A stretch of DNA of 42,037 bases from Candidatus Cryosericum hinesii (GCF_003570985.1 NZ_QXIW01000028.1:22477-64513), one strand, 5' to 3'; counted from the first letter of the stretch, positions 19,098 to 27,245 are shown. The notes: generated from the sequence alone by a model not told the origin. Numbers and translations: made by a program.

Positions 19098-19106
19098 TGA
19101 TATAAT
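19098..19106 (+). promoter_or_regulatory. Extended -10 promoter of the PRD regulator gene, probably leaderless
   Basis: TGATATAAT (19098-19106) is a perfect extended -10 element (TGnTATAAT). Only 7 nt separate it from the ATG at 19114 and there is no Shine-Dalgarno sequence, so transcription should start at or next to the A of the start codon. Confidence 0.65.
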
Positions 19107-19113
19107 CTCAAAG

Positions 19114-21081
19114 ATGCCTAAAATAAAAGGAAGACATATCCAAGTTATCTCCTATCTTCTGGAGCAGAAGTATCCCGTTTCTGCCTCCGAGATATTGAAA
19201 CAACTCGATATCAATGTTAACACGTTCCGAAAAGACATTGCCGAGATCGAGGGACTTCTTGAGGAAAACAATCTGTCTCTCGTCAACAAGCCAAAAATAG
19301 GTCTGAAGATCGTCGGATCTCCTGAAAATATGGAAGATCTCAGGAAAAAGCTGACTTCTCTTGGAACCAGGACTCTTCCTAGAAAGAAGAAGACGTGGTA
19401 CATAGCGGGAGTCGTTCTTCTCAGTGAGAGGATCCCGACGATCGAAGATCTCTGCGAGATCCTTGATATTTCGCGCCCCACGGTCGTTGAGTGCATCAAG
19501 GAAGTCAGCAACTGGTTGTCTGACAGAGGGATCCTTCTTCTGAGCAGGCCGGGCTTTGGCTATTTCATCGAAGGGAAAGAGGAAAATATACGGGATGCTT
19601 TCGTTGAAGCGTTTGAGAACTATTTGGACGTGGAATTTCAAAAAATGGCGAGAGCATTTTCCGAAGGAGATTTCAAACTCAAACTCTCTGCCCTGGAACA
19701 TGCAGATTGGGGTGCCATCGGGAAACTCATTGAGGATGTCCAAGCCAGAATCGGAAAGAGATTTACAGAGGAAGATGCCCTGGCGCTTGCAATTACTGTT
19801 GCGGTATCCGTTAGACGTATTAAGGAAGGTCATGCAATAACATTCGAATCCAAAGAAGTAAGAGCAGTCTTGGCAAACCCGATATCACCGATCATAGAAA
19901 GCGGTATCTCGGCAGTTAACGACCAGCTCCAGGTAGAATTCGCTGACAGTGAGATCGCGTATCTGGCTCTGAGATTTGTCAGTTCAAGAACACAGACGAT
20001 AGAAGGTACGGGCAAGTTCATAGCCGCTCCCCGATTCCAACAGATCGCCGAGGAAATTGCACAGCTGACCAACGAATTATTAGGTTCAACCATCAACAAA
20101 GAGGATGAATTCATCTCAATGCTGGCGTATCATCTTGAATCGACGATTACGAAGATCAACATAGGCGTCAAAATGGAGAATCCTGCATTGGAAGAATTCA
20201 AGAAGGAATACCCCATTGCTTACGCCGTTGCAGAGAGAGCCTCCAGAAGAATAGAAGACAGTTTTCATCTGAAGATCCCTGATGAAGAAAAGGGCTATAT
20301 TGCCATGTATGTTGCTGTGTCTCTGGAAAAGATGCGGCAACCACGCAAGAAGAAGGTTGCGGTCATCTGCCCCATGGGCATTGTGACGTCAAAGCTGCTC
20401 TACTACGAGTTGATGAATGAAATCCCGGAAATCGAGATCGTCCAGACCGGACCAATCAAAGAGCTTGAGGAGGGCAGAATTGAGCAGACAGTGGATCTCA
20501 TCATTTCCACTGTTCCTGTCTACAATATCAACATACCGCATGTGGTTGTCTCTCCGATGCTGCAGCAAGAAGATAAGAAACGGATCAGAGAAATGCTGAA
20601 AACCGAGAGAGAAAACCTGACGAGCGACATCGCGGAAGAAGGCGTGTTCAAGAAAAGTCTGATCTTTCCGCAGATCAGTGCCAATTCATCAAAAGAAGTC
20701 ATTGAGCTCCTCGAAGGTGCTCTTGTGAGCCAGGGGTTTGCAAAGAAAGGAGCAGTGAGAGGTGCCTTACTGAGGGAAGAAGAGTATCCCACGGGTATCA
20801 ATACTGATATCCCTATTGCCATTCCTCATGGAGGTCCAGAACTTACGATCAAGAAAGGGTTCGCAATCGCAACACTCACGGATCCTGTCAAATTCCGTGA
20901 AATGGGGGATCCAGACAAGGTCTTGGATGTCAGGATCGTCATAGTACCAGCCTTGACAGGGAAAGGCGACGATGGCAATGAGTTCTACGAACTGATACGG
21001 CGACTGGGAGACTCCAAACTCGCCCGCGCCCTGCTGCAATGCTCTTCTCCCCAGGCAGTTGAAAGGATTCTGAAACAGTAA
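19114..21081 (+). CDS. BglG/LicR-type PRD-containing transcriptional regulator with PTS EIIB- and EIIA-like domains
   Basis: A 655-residue PTS-controlled regulator. Order of parts: N-terminal HTH (residues 1-60, SASEILKQLDINVNTFRKDI) and a second HTH (about 95-145, IEDLCEILDISRPTV); PRD1 (about 190-295, LIEDVQARIGKRFTEEDALA); PRD2 (about 350-410, ERASRRIEDSFHLKIPDEEK); an EIIB-like domain with Cys near 419 (VAVICPMGIVTS); and an EIIA domain of the mannitol/fructose type with the active His near 571 (IAIPHGG). PRD, EIIB and EIIA domains are phosphorylated by PTS proteins, so activity should follow transport of the cognate sugar. It sits upstream of and codirectional with a PTS operon (322-bp gap) and is its likely activator. 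Promoter context suggests a leaderless mRNA. Confidence 0.92.
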   Translation: MPKIKGRHIQVISYLLEQKYPVSASEILKQLDINVNTFRKDIAEIEGLLEENNLSLVNKPKIGLKIVGSPENMEDLRKKLTSLGTRTLPRKKKTWYIAGVVLLSERIPTIEDLCEILDISRPTVVECIKEVSNWLSDRGILLLSRPGFGYFIEGKEENIRDAFVEAFENYLDVEFQKMARAFSEGDFKLKLSALEHADWGAIGKLIEDVQARIGKRFTEEDALALAITVAVSVRRIKEGHAITFESKEVRAVLANPISPIIESGISAVNDQLQVEFADSEIAYLALRFVSSRTQTIEGTGKFIAAPRFQQIAEEIAQLTNELLGSTINKEDEFISMLAYHLESTITKINIGVKMENPALEEFKKEYPIAYAVAERASRRIEDSFHLKIPDEEKGYIAMYVAVSLEKMRQPRKKKVAVICPMGIVTSKLLYYELMNEIPEIEIVQTGPIKELEEGRIEQTVDLIISTVPVYNINIPHVVVSPMLQQEDKKRIREMLKTERENLTSDIAEEGVFKKSLIFPQISANSSKEVIELLEGALVSQGFAKKGAVRGALLREEEYPTGINTDIPIAIPHGGPELTIKKGFAIATLTDPVKFREMGDPDKVLDVRIVIVPALTGKGDDGNEFYELIRRLGDSKLARALLQCSSPQAVERILKQ

Positions 21082-21403
21082 CTCCGTTCTGGCAGTTAGA
21101 ACAATATCACACTTATTCTGCGCAACCGTAAATATCTGATTGACTCGCAAGTCCCCCTCCCTACCATTTGATTTGTAGACAACAATACCATCTCATAAAA
21201 CATGAAAAGCCAATGCAAATGGCGATGTGTACCTCATCGTTAGTATATTTACAGCAAAACGGTCACGGACGACTACATGGATCGGAGGTGCTGTACTGCT
21301 GTAGAACAGTTAAGAGTGTTGCAGATGTTTCATGAGAGGAAAAGCAACCCAGAATGCACTTTCTGAAAAGGATGGTAATTCCAAATCGTAACAGGGAGGA
21401 TGT
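21082..21403 (+). promoter_or_regulatory. 322-bp intergenic region upstream of the PTS operon
   Basis: No coding potential is apparent. The stretch should hold the operon promoter and the binding site of the PRD regulator. I see a TTGACT at about 21140, a TATATT near 21243-21248 and a repeated GCTGTA around 21290-21303, but no -35/-10 pair with correct spacing that I would defend, and no clear sigma-54 promoter. The 3' end carries the CAGGGAGG ribosome binding site of the EIIC gene. Confidence 0.4.
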
Positions 21404-22810
21404 ATGTTCGTAATTACTTGGATTCTGAGGTTCCTACAACAAATCATTGCACAGCCTGCACTTCTCATTGGTCTCATCGCAATGGTCGGTCTGCTCGTTG
21501 AGAAGAAATCGTCTACAGACGTTATCAAGGGAAGTCTCAAGACCGTCCTCGGGATAATTCTCATCGGCAGCGGAGCTGGCATCGTCATCGCTGGCCTAAC
21601 ACCATTGAACGATCTGTTGACCAAGACTTTCAATATCACTGGTGTCATCCCGGTCAATGAAGTCATGTTTGCGCAGGCAATAGCCAAGTATGGTTCTGAA
21701 ATGGCTGCCATCATGGCACTCGCAATGTGCGCGAATTTGCTTTTGGCCAGGATCACCAAATTCAAATTCATCTATCTGACAGGGCATGAATTGATGTGGA
21801 TCTCCACATTGATGGCCATCATACTCAATATCGCAAACCTGCCTGCCTGGGAGGTAATTGTTGGTGGTGGCTTGCTCACGGGCCTGTACATGGCAATCGC
21901 GCCATCTCTTATCTATGGCTCTGTCTGCAAGGTTACCGGCAGCAAGGAGATTGCTGTTGGGCACACAGGAACGGTGTATTACTGGTTTGCCATCGCAATT
22001 GCGAAGCTTACTGGCAACAAGGAGAAATCTTGTGAGGACGTTAACGTTCCAAAGAACTTGAACTTCCTCAGAGATCTCAGTGTTTCTTTGACGCTAGCGA
22101 TGTGGGCAGTCTACCTTGTTGTCATCCTCTTGGCTATCATCTTTAAGCCAACCGTCATGGCGGAAGTCTTTGGCACTGATAATTCGTTCATCCTCGGATT
22201 GATGGATTCTGTGACGTTTGCCGCTGGAATCTACATCATCCAGGCAGGCGTTCGTATGATGATCGGGGAGCTTGTACCAGCATTCAAGGGTATTTCCGAC
22301 AGATTCATTCCCAATTCTGTACCGGCAGTGGACATTCCGGTGCTTTATCCCTATCAACCCAATTCCGTTCTCATTGGTTTTCTTGTTGCCACAATTGGCA
22401 GCATCGTCGGATTTGGCATCACACTGCTCTTGGTCCACACGTCGTGGGCCCTGCCTATCATGATCCCCACGCTGTTCAACGCCTTCTTCTACGGTGCTAC
22501 GTTCGGAGCATTGTGTAACAAGGAAGGCGGAGTCCGTGGCGTGGTTTTCGGTTCCTTCTTTGGTGGTATCGTCACGATAATCCTCCCGGCACTCTTAATG
22601 TCGGTTGGGCATATTGTTATCAACAACACGACATTTGGTGGCGGTGATTCCGCAGTCATTGGTGTTTTCTTCGGACTCTTGTCCAAGGCTCTAAGCGGAC
22701 AAGGCCTCTTCATTACGATTCTTGTCTTGTTCCTGTTGCCCATTCTCTTTGGCAGGGTCAGGAATAGAGTGCCAGCAAAGAGTGAGCAGGCAGTACAGGG
22801 TGCGAAATAA
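21404..22810 (+). CDS. PTS EIIC component, ascorbate (UlaA/SgaT) family
   Basis: A 468-residue permease with 10 or more membrane helices. It resembles UlaA across its length: the start (LIAMVGLLVEKKSSTDVIKG), the TGHELMW segment, VGHTGTVYYWFA, and especially QGVRMMIGELVPAFKGISDR followed by FIPNSVPAVDIPVLY. UlaA-family proteins carry a sugar across the membrane while EIIB phosphorylates it. The operon lacks UlaE, UlaF and UlaG homologues, so L-ascorbate is not the likely substrate; the sugar is unknown. It is followed by EIIB after a 2-nt gap. The ATG at 21404 has CAGGGAGG upstream. Confidence 0.9.
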   Translation: MFVITWILRFLQQIIAQPALLIGLIAMVGLLVEKKSSTDVIKGSLKTVLGIILIGSGAGIVIAGLTPLNDLLTKTFNITGVIPVNEVMFAQAIAKYGSEMAAIMALAMCANLLLARITKFKFIYLTGHELMWISTLMAIILNIANLPAWEVIVGGGLLTGLYMAIAPSLIYGSVCKVTGSKEIAVGHTGTVYYWFAIAIAKLTGNKEKSCEDVNVPKNLNFLRDLSVSLTLAMWAVYLVVILLAIIFKPTVMAEVFGTDNSFILGLMDSVTFAAGIYIIQAGVRMMIGELVPAFKGISDRFIPNSVPAVDIPVLYPYQPNSVLIGFLVATIGSIVGFGITLLLVHTSWALPIMIPTLFNAFFYGATFGALCNKEGGVRGVVFGSFFGGIVTIILPALLMSVGHIVINNTTFGGGDSAVIGVFFGLLSKALSGQGLFITILVLFLLPILFGRVRNRVPAKSEQAVQGAK

Positions 22811-22812
22811 TC

Positions 22813-23100
22813 GTGAAGCTCCAAAAGATTATATGCTGCTGCATGTCTGGGCTTGGCTCATCATTCCTGATGGAAATGAATGTGAAAAAGGTGCTGGCGA
22901 AGCTGGGTCTGAATGATGTCGAGGTGGAACACAGTACCATCAGTGATGTTATGCCAGGGAGTACAGATCTGATTGTCTGCTCTGCCGATATCGCTGAAGA
23001 ATGTGCATCAGCCGGGGGTGTGATCCCTCTGGTGAACCTACTATCAGGGGATGAGCTGGAGCAGAAACTCCGCAAGTATCTGGAGGAAAGACAGAAATAG
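22813..23100 (+). CDS. PTS EIIB component, ascorbate (UlaB/SgaB) family
   Basis: A 95-residue cytosolic phosphotransfer protein. The phosphocysteine motif is CMSGLGSSF (Cys10), equivalent to C-x-x-G-x-G-SS of UlaB/GatB-type EIIB domains, followed by the usual alternating alpha/beta pattern (DLIVCSADIAEE). It accepts phosphate from EIIA and passes it to sugar bound in EIIC. The start is GTG at 22813, 2 nt after the EIIC stop, so translation is probably coupled. Confidence 0.88.
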   Translation: MKLQKIICCCMSGLGSSFLMEMNVKKVLAKLGLNDVEVEHSTISDVMPGSTDLIVCSADIAEECASAGGVIPLVNLLSGDELEQKLRKYLEERQK

Positions 23101-23108
23101 ATACAAGC

Positions 23109-23149
23109 ACAGGCCGCATGGAGGTCTTCTGGATCTCCATGCGGCCTGT
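23109..23149 (+). repeat. Strong hairpin between the EIIB and EIIA genes
   Basis: Bases 23109-23123 and 23135-23149 are a perfect 15-bp inverted repeat (arms begin ACAGGCCGCAT and end ATGCGGCCTGT) with an 11-nt loop that can pair further. No T-run follows, so it is unlikely to be a simple terminator. In a polycistronic message it could act as a stability or processing element, or as a partial terminator, to set different amounts of EIIC/EIIB and the downstream enzymes. The remaining bases to 23,297 hold no gene. Confidence 0.7.
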
Positions 23150-23297
23150 CCGGGCTTTGTTGGAATTGCCTCAAAACGCTGCGAATATATTCCAGGCCTG
23201 CTTGGATGGTGCGAATAATGTGTGCCATTGAGGGAGCATCAGGAGTGTGTTTGCAACGCCTTGAAGTGATCAATCGATGAGAGTAAGGTGGTGATGA

Positions 23298-23741
23298 ATG
23301 ATCGATAGCGATATGTTGAAACGAATAAACGTGCAGATCCTTGACGGAGCACAGGACTGGAAAGAAGCCATTGCTCTTTGCACGAGGCCTCTGTTACAGC
23401 AGGGATACATTACGCAGCGATATATAGATACTGTGATCGCACTCACGGAAAAAAGTGGTGCCTATTATCTGTTGACTCCCGTGGTGGCCCTGATCCATGC
23501 AAGGCCGGAAGATGGCGTCCTGAAACGGCAGATGGCAGTGACGCTGTTGAAGAATCCTGTCCTGTTCATGGGCAAGAGCATCCCGACAAAACTGCTGATT
23601 GCCTTGGCTGCCACTGATTCTGAGAGCCATCTGGATGCTCTGAGCCAGATTGCCAATGTGCTTGCTGACGACAAGAAGATGGATAAGCTGCTGAAAGCTC
23701 AGGATACGGACACACTGTACACTCTTATCACTTCGCCATGA
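23298..23741 (+). CDS. PTS EIIA component, mannitol/fructose (UlaC) type
   Basis: A 147-residue cytosolic EIIA. The active-site histidine is His67 in TPVVALIHARPEDGV, the characteristic HARPE motif of this family; helices before it (WKEAIALCTRPLLQQGYIT) and the following MGKSIPTKLLIALAATDSESH match the fold. It passes phosphate from HPr to EIIB. The ATG at 23298 is preceded by AAGGTGGTG. The gene is split from EIIB by a 197-bp gap with a strong hairpin. With EIIC and EIIB it completes a three-protein permease. Confidence 0.9.
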   Translation: MIDSDMLKRINVQILDGAQDWKEAIALCTRPLLQQGYITQRYIDTVIALTEKSGAYYLLTPVVALIHARPEDGVLKRQMAVTLLKNPVLFMGKSIPTKLLIALAATDSESHLDALSQIANVLADDKKMDKLLKAQDTDTLYTLITSP

Positions 23742-23784
23742 TCCTTTCGCTAGATTATGTGAGAAATGTCAATGGAGAATTTCA

Positions 23785-24591
23785 ATGACTGAACTGAGTA
23801 AATTTGGTTTACGTGTCTTCTTCGACGACGCGACCCAGGAGTTGACATTCGGGGAAGGCGTTGTCTGCGGGGGCGGCAGCTCCAAGCATCTACAGAAGAT
23901 GAAAGGGCTCCTGTACCGCGACAGTGCTGCTGAGAACTGTGATGAGCTGTGTTACGTCTTCTGCCATGATATCTATCGGGAAGAGGACCGACACCTGTTT
24001 GAGAAGCGTCAGTATGCCAACGGGATCACGGTCCTGATGCCGGGAACGATGGGTGGTGAGTGCCGAAAGAATTCGGGGCATTATCACGGCTATGTCCCGG
24101 GGCACATCTGCACATTTCCAGAAGTCTATGAGGTCCTGACCGGAGAAGCGGTCTTCCTTCTGCAGGAGTCGAGGAATTTTGACCATGCCGACGAGGAGCT
24201 GAAGGTGGAGACGCTAAGAGCAGTGTTCCTGAAGGCTGGTGAAAAGATCATCGTACCGCCGTTTTGTGGACACTGTGCCATTAACGTTGGTGAAGGGCCC
24301 ATGGCATTCGGCAACTTGGCCGCCCCGAGCCCGCTCCTCTATGCTCCCATTCAGCAGAGGCACGGTCTTGGCGTCTATGTCCTTAATATCCAAGGAAGAA
24401 TTGTATTTGTCTACAACAGTCATTACAAAGACCTTCCGCAGCTCACGATCGTCCAGGCTCATGAAAATCCTGCATTGGGCATCACGTTCGGGAAGTCCGT
24501 GTATGAATCATTTGTCAGCAGCCCGGAGCGGTTCAATTTCCTGGATGAACCCGAGCAGTACCAGGAAGAGATCGAACACATGCTGGGATAG
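23785..24591 (+). CDS. Cupin-type phosphoglucose isomerase (archaeal/PfPGI-like family)
   Basis: A 268-residue protein containing the metal-dependent cupin of the alternative glucose-6-phosphate isomerases: GHYHGY (His99, His101), PEVYEVLTGEA (Glu113) and VPPFCGHCAINVG (His163), the expected metal ligands. It would interconvert glucose 6-phosphate and fructose 6-phosphate in the cytosol. It is longer than the roughly 190-residue archaeal enzyme, with extra N-terminal (about 75) and C-terminal (about 60) segments, so another aldose/ketose phosphate pair is possible. Located between the EIIA gene and the hexulose-phosphate genes, it probably channels the imported sugar phosphate to the ketose form. 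A weak GGAGAA precedes the ATG. Confidence 0.82.
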   Translation: MTELSKFGLRVFFDDATQELTFGEGVVCGGGSSKHLQKMKGLLYRDSAAENCDELCYVFCHDIYREEDRHLFEKRQYANGITVLMPGTMGGECRKNSGHYHGYVPGHICTFPEVYEVLTGEAVFLLQESRNFDHADEELKVETLRAVFLKAGEKIIVPPFCGHCAINVGEGPMAFGNLAAPSPLLYAPIQQRHGLGVYVLNIQGRIVFVYNSHYKDLPQLTIVQAHENPALGITFGKSVYESFVSSPERFNFLDEPEQYQEEIEHMLG

Positions 24592-24643
24592 CTGCCGGAC
24601 ACGTGAAGATAATGGCTGTTGAGACGGAAAAAGGAGTCAGGCA

Positions 24644-25273
24644 ATGAAATTGCAGATGGCAATTGATACAGTTGATTCAAAAAAGGCATTGGAACTGGTG
24701 GAGAAGGTTCATGACGTTGTGGATATCGTCGAGGTAGGTACCCCGATGGTGATTCTGGAGGGGCAGGTTGCAGTACGGGCTTTGCGGGCAAAGTACCCCG
24801 ACCTTACCATCCTGTCGGACACCAAGATCATGGACGGCGGCAGCCTTGAGGCAGAATACGCATGCCAGGCAGGGGCGGATATCGTCACAGTCTTGGCGGC
24901 AGCCCCGGATCCCACCATCAAAGGAGCCATGGAGACAGCACACCGGTATGGCAGGAAGATCATGGTCGATATGATCAACGTTCCCGATGTCATCTCGCGT
25001 GCAAAGGAACTGGATACGTTCGGCGTCGATTACATCTGCGTCCACACGGCTGTTGACGTACAGTCCACGGGCAAAACGCCGCTGGAAGAACTGGAAGAGA
25101 CTGTGGCAGTGGTCAAAAACGCCAAGGTTGCAGTGGCTGGCGGCATCAATCTGAAGACGGTCGGGGCTGTCAAGAACATTGGTCCTGAGATCGTCATCGT
25201 GGGTGGAGGGCTGACAGGTTCTGCCAATCCACGGGAGACGGCGCTTGCTCTGCAAAAGGTCATCAAGGCCTGA
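24644..25273 (+). CDS. hxlA: 3-hexulose-6-phosphate synthase (OMP decarboxylase superfamily)
   Basis: A 209-residue TIM-barrel enzyme. In the ribulose monophosphate pathway it joins ribulose 5-phosphate and formaldehyde to D-arabino-3-hexulose 6-phosphate, reversibly. The superfamily signature D-x-K-x-x-D is present (Asp59, Lys61, Asp64), followed by GADIVTVLAAA, the VHTAVDVQSTGKTP segment, VAVAGGI and VIVGGGLT. The DVQSTGKTP block fits hexulose-phosphate synthases better than 3-keto-L-gulonate-6-phosphate decarboxylases (UlaD), and the adjacent hexuloisomerase supports this. UlaD-like activity cannot be excluded because the transporter is of the Ula family. AAGGAG precedes the ATG. Confidence 0.87.
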   Translation: MKLQMAIDTVDSKKALELVEKVHDVVDIVEVGTPMVILEGQVAVRALRAKYPDLTILSDTKIMDGGSLEAEYACQAGADIVTVLAAAPDPTIKGAMETAHRYGRKIMVDMINVPDVISRAKELDTFGVDYICVHTAVDVQSTGKTPLEELEETVAVVKNAKVAVAGGINLKTVGAVKNIGPEIVIVGGGLTGSANPRETALALQKVIKA

Positions 25274-25294
25274 AGCGGAACAGGGAGACAGATC

Positions 25295-25855
25295 ATGGCT
25301 GACACAAATGAGATTGTTCAAAACATCATAAATGAACTCGGAAGCACGCTGAAAGGCGTGGATCCGGAGGAAACGGCCCGTCTTGAGGATGCAATCCTCG
25401 CGGCGAAGAAGGTATATTTCGCGGGGGCTGGCAGGTCCCTCCTGATGATCCGTGGGTTTGCGATGCGGATGATGCACCTGGGACTTCGGTCCTACGTTGT
25501 GGGTGAAACAGTGACACCGGCCATCGAAGCGGGGGACCTTCTGGTTATAGGATCAGGTTCCGGTGAGACAGGCGCTCTGACGATCGTCGCGAACAAGGCG
25601 AAGAAACTTGGTGCAAAGGTAGCATTGATCACGCATAGCCCCGATTCCACGATCGGAAGACAGGCCGATCTTGTCGTCCGGATTACCCTGGCGAGCGGCA
25701 GGAAGAAGCTGCAGCCCAGTGGCAGTACATTTGAACAGAGCATGTTGATCCTCTGCGACGCTATGGTGCTTGAAATGCTGGAAAGAGGACATCTCCTGGC
25801 TGAGCATGAGGATATTGATACATACATTATGAAGAGGCATGCGAATCTTGAATAG
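25295..25855 (+). CDS. hxlB: 6-phospho-3-hexuloisomerase
   Basis: A 186-residue SIS-domain isomerase that interconverts 3-hexulose 6-phosphate and fructose 6-phosphate. Typical segments are FAGAGRSLLMIRGFAMRMMH (residues about 43-62), VVGETVTPAI, LLVIGSGSGETGAL and FEQSMLILCDAMVLEML. Length and motifs match the HxlB/PHI family. It starts 21 nt after the synthase gene, with AGGGAGA upstream, as in classical ribulose monophosphate operons. Together the two can run in either direction: formaldehyde fixation, or cleavage of fructose 6-phosphate to ribulose 5-phosphate plus formaldehyde. Confidence 0.93.
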   Translation: MADTNEIVQNIINELGSTLKGVDPEETARLEDAILAAKKVYFAGAGRSLLMIRGFAMRMMHLGLRSYVVGETVTPAIEAGDLLVIGSGSGETGALTIVANKAKKLGAKVALITHSPDSTIGRQADLVVRITLASGRKKLQPSGSTFEQSMLILCDAMVLEMLERGHLLAEHEDIDTYIMKRHANLE

Positions 25856-25879
25856 ATTCGGGAATGAGAGGTATTGTCT

Positions 25880-26551
25880 ATGAAAAGTATGCTTTCCCCG
25901 TCCATCATGTGCGCGGATCTGCTGAACCTGGAAACTGAGATCCACAGACTGGAAGAGGCAAAGGTGGATCTGATCCATTTTGACATCATGGATTCTACGT
26001 TTACCACCACGACGATGTTGCCTCCGCTGATGCTTCCGGCCATGCGTAAGATCACGGCTATCCCGCTGGACATTCATGTGATGATCGACCGTCCGGAACG
26101 GATCATGGATACTATTCTTCCTCATATCCAGGGCGCCTACGTGAGTATCCACACTGAAGTGACCAAGGAGATCCAGTCTATCTTCAGGAAGGTCAAAAAT
26201 GCTGGCGGCAGGGTCTCGGCGGCACTGAATTACGCTACTCCCCTGTGCATGCTGGAGGAGCTGATCCCGATGCTGGACATGGTCCTTCTTGTGCTAGGAA
26301 ATGCAGGCAACGGGGCAGGGGTCGGATTGGACGATCAGCTGCTGGACAAGATCGCCAGAACACGCAAGATGCTGGACGAGCATGGAAGACGGGATGTCCC
26401 CATTGAAGTGGATGGTGGCGTTTCGTTTGACGTTGCCCGTCGCACGAAGGCGGTGGGTGCCAGCATATTTGTTCTGGGCACAAAGAGCGTCTATCAACCC
26501 GGCGTTTCCGTCGTGGAGCGTTGCAATGCCCTGCGGGAATATCTGCAGTGA
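25880..26551 (+). CDS. Divergent ribulose-phosphate 3-epimerase-like protein, first copy
   Basis: A 223-residue TIM barrel of the ribulose-phosphate 3-epimerase family (ribulose 5-phosphate to xylulose 5-phosphate). Metal and acid/base residues appear kept: His33 and Asp35 in IHFDIMDSTF, His66 in PLDIHVMI, Asp178 in IEVDGGV. The flexible phosphate loop that normally reads MSVNPGFGGQ is replaced by LVLGNAGNGAGVGLDDQ (from about 138), so substrate preference may differ. The N-terminus (PSIMCADLLNLETEI) recalls allulose-6-phosphate 3-epimerase. The ATG at 25880, with GAGAGG upstream, is preferred over TTG at 25874. A second, related gene follows after 16 nt. Confidence 0.82.
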   Translation: MKSMLSPSIMCADLLNLETEIHRLEEAKVDLIHFDIMDSTFTTTTMLPPLMLPAMRKITAIPLDIHVMIDRPERIMDTILPHIQGAYVSIHTEVTKEIQSIFRKVKNAGGRVSAALNYATPLCMLEELIPMLDMVLLVLGNAGNGAGVGLDDQLLDKIARTRKMLDEHGRRDVPIEVDGGVSFDVARRTKAVGASIFVLGTKSVYQPGVSVVERCNALREYLQ

Positions 26552-26567
26552 CGGGATGGTGGGGAAT

Positions 26568-27245
26568 ATGCTTAAGATCAGATTAGCTCCCTCTATTGAA
26601 CGCGCAGACTGGCTGGCCTTGGGATCCGAGCTCGGGAAGCTGGAAGAAGCGAAGGTTGACCTGCTTCATATCGATATCCTGGATACAAGTTATGGTGACA
26701 CAATCCTGATGTCGCCGAAACTGATTCCTGCCATCTGCGCGGCTACGGCTATCCCGCTGGACATCCATATTTCAGTCGGAAGGCCCGCCCATCTCCTGGA
26801 TGCTTTCTTGCCGTACTGCAAGAATTCCTACATCGATATCCAGATGGAGACGACCATGCAGATCACGTCCCTTCTCAAAAGGGTGCGGAACGCTGGTGGC
26901 AAGCCGGCGGTGACGTTGAATCCAGGCACTCCCCTCAGCGTGCTGGAGGAGCTGGTTCCGTACGTTGACATGGTCAATCTGATGATCCGTACCTTCAGTG
27001 TTCCAGAGCCGGAATTGGATCGTCAGATCCTGGACAAGATCGCCAGAATACGCAAGATGCTGGACGAGCATGGAAGACAGGATGTCTCGATAGAGGTGGA
27101 TGGAAGCCTGAATTTCAACGATGCACGGCAGGTCGTGCAGCAGGGGGCCGATGTGCTGGTGCTGGGAACCAAGACTGCATTCCGCGCCGGTCACACCTAT
27201 GCGGAAAACTGTCAGGAATTGAGAGAATACCTCCGCACAGCATAG
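26568..27245 (+). CDS. Divergent ribulose-phosphate 3-epimerase-like protein, second copy
   Basis: A 225-residue paralogue of the preceding gene. Retained active-site candidates are His34 and Asp36 (LLHIDILDTS), His67 (PLDIHISV) and Asp178 (IEVDGSLNF); the last resembles the EVDGS of allulose-6-phosphate epimerases more than the VDGG of standard enzymes. The phosphate loop is again non-canonical (LMIRTFSVPEPELDRQ). The start at 26568, preceded by GGTGGGG, aligns with the first copy; the frame is open further upstream, but that part overlaps the first gene. As last gene of the operon it may form a heteromer with its twin or handle a different epimer. A strong terminator follows about 110 bp later. 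Confidence 0.8.
   Translation: MLKIRLAPSIERADWLALGSELGKLEEAKVDLLHIDILDTSYGDTILMSPKLIPAICAATAIPLDIHISVGRPAHLLDAFLPYCKNSYIDIQMETTMQITSLLKRVRNAGGKPAVTLNPGTPLSVLEELVPYVDMVNLMIRTFSVPEPELDRQILDKIARIRKMLDEHGRQDVSIEVDGSLNFNDARQVVQQGADVLVLGTKTAFRAGHTYAENCQELREYLRTA

Noticed and set aside
21404-23741. Assignment of the PTS as an L-ascorbate transporter
   Set aside because: The EIIC is UlaA-like, but no ulaE, ulaF or ulaG homologue is present and the synthase looks like HxlA paired with HxlB.
26301-26567. N-terminal extension of the second RPE-like gene into the first
   Set aside because: The extension is an out-of-frame reading of the first gene; the family start and ribosome binding site are at 26568.
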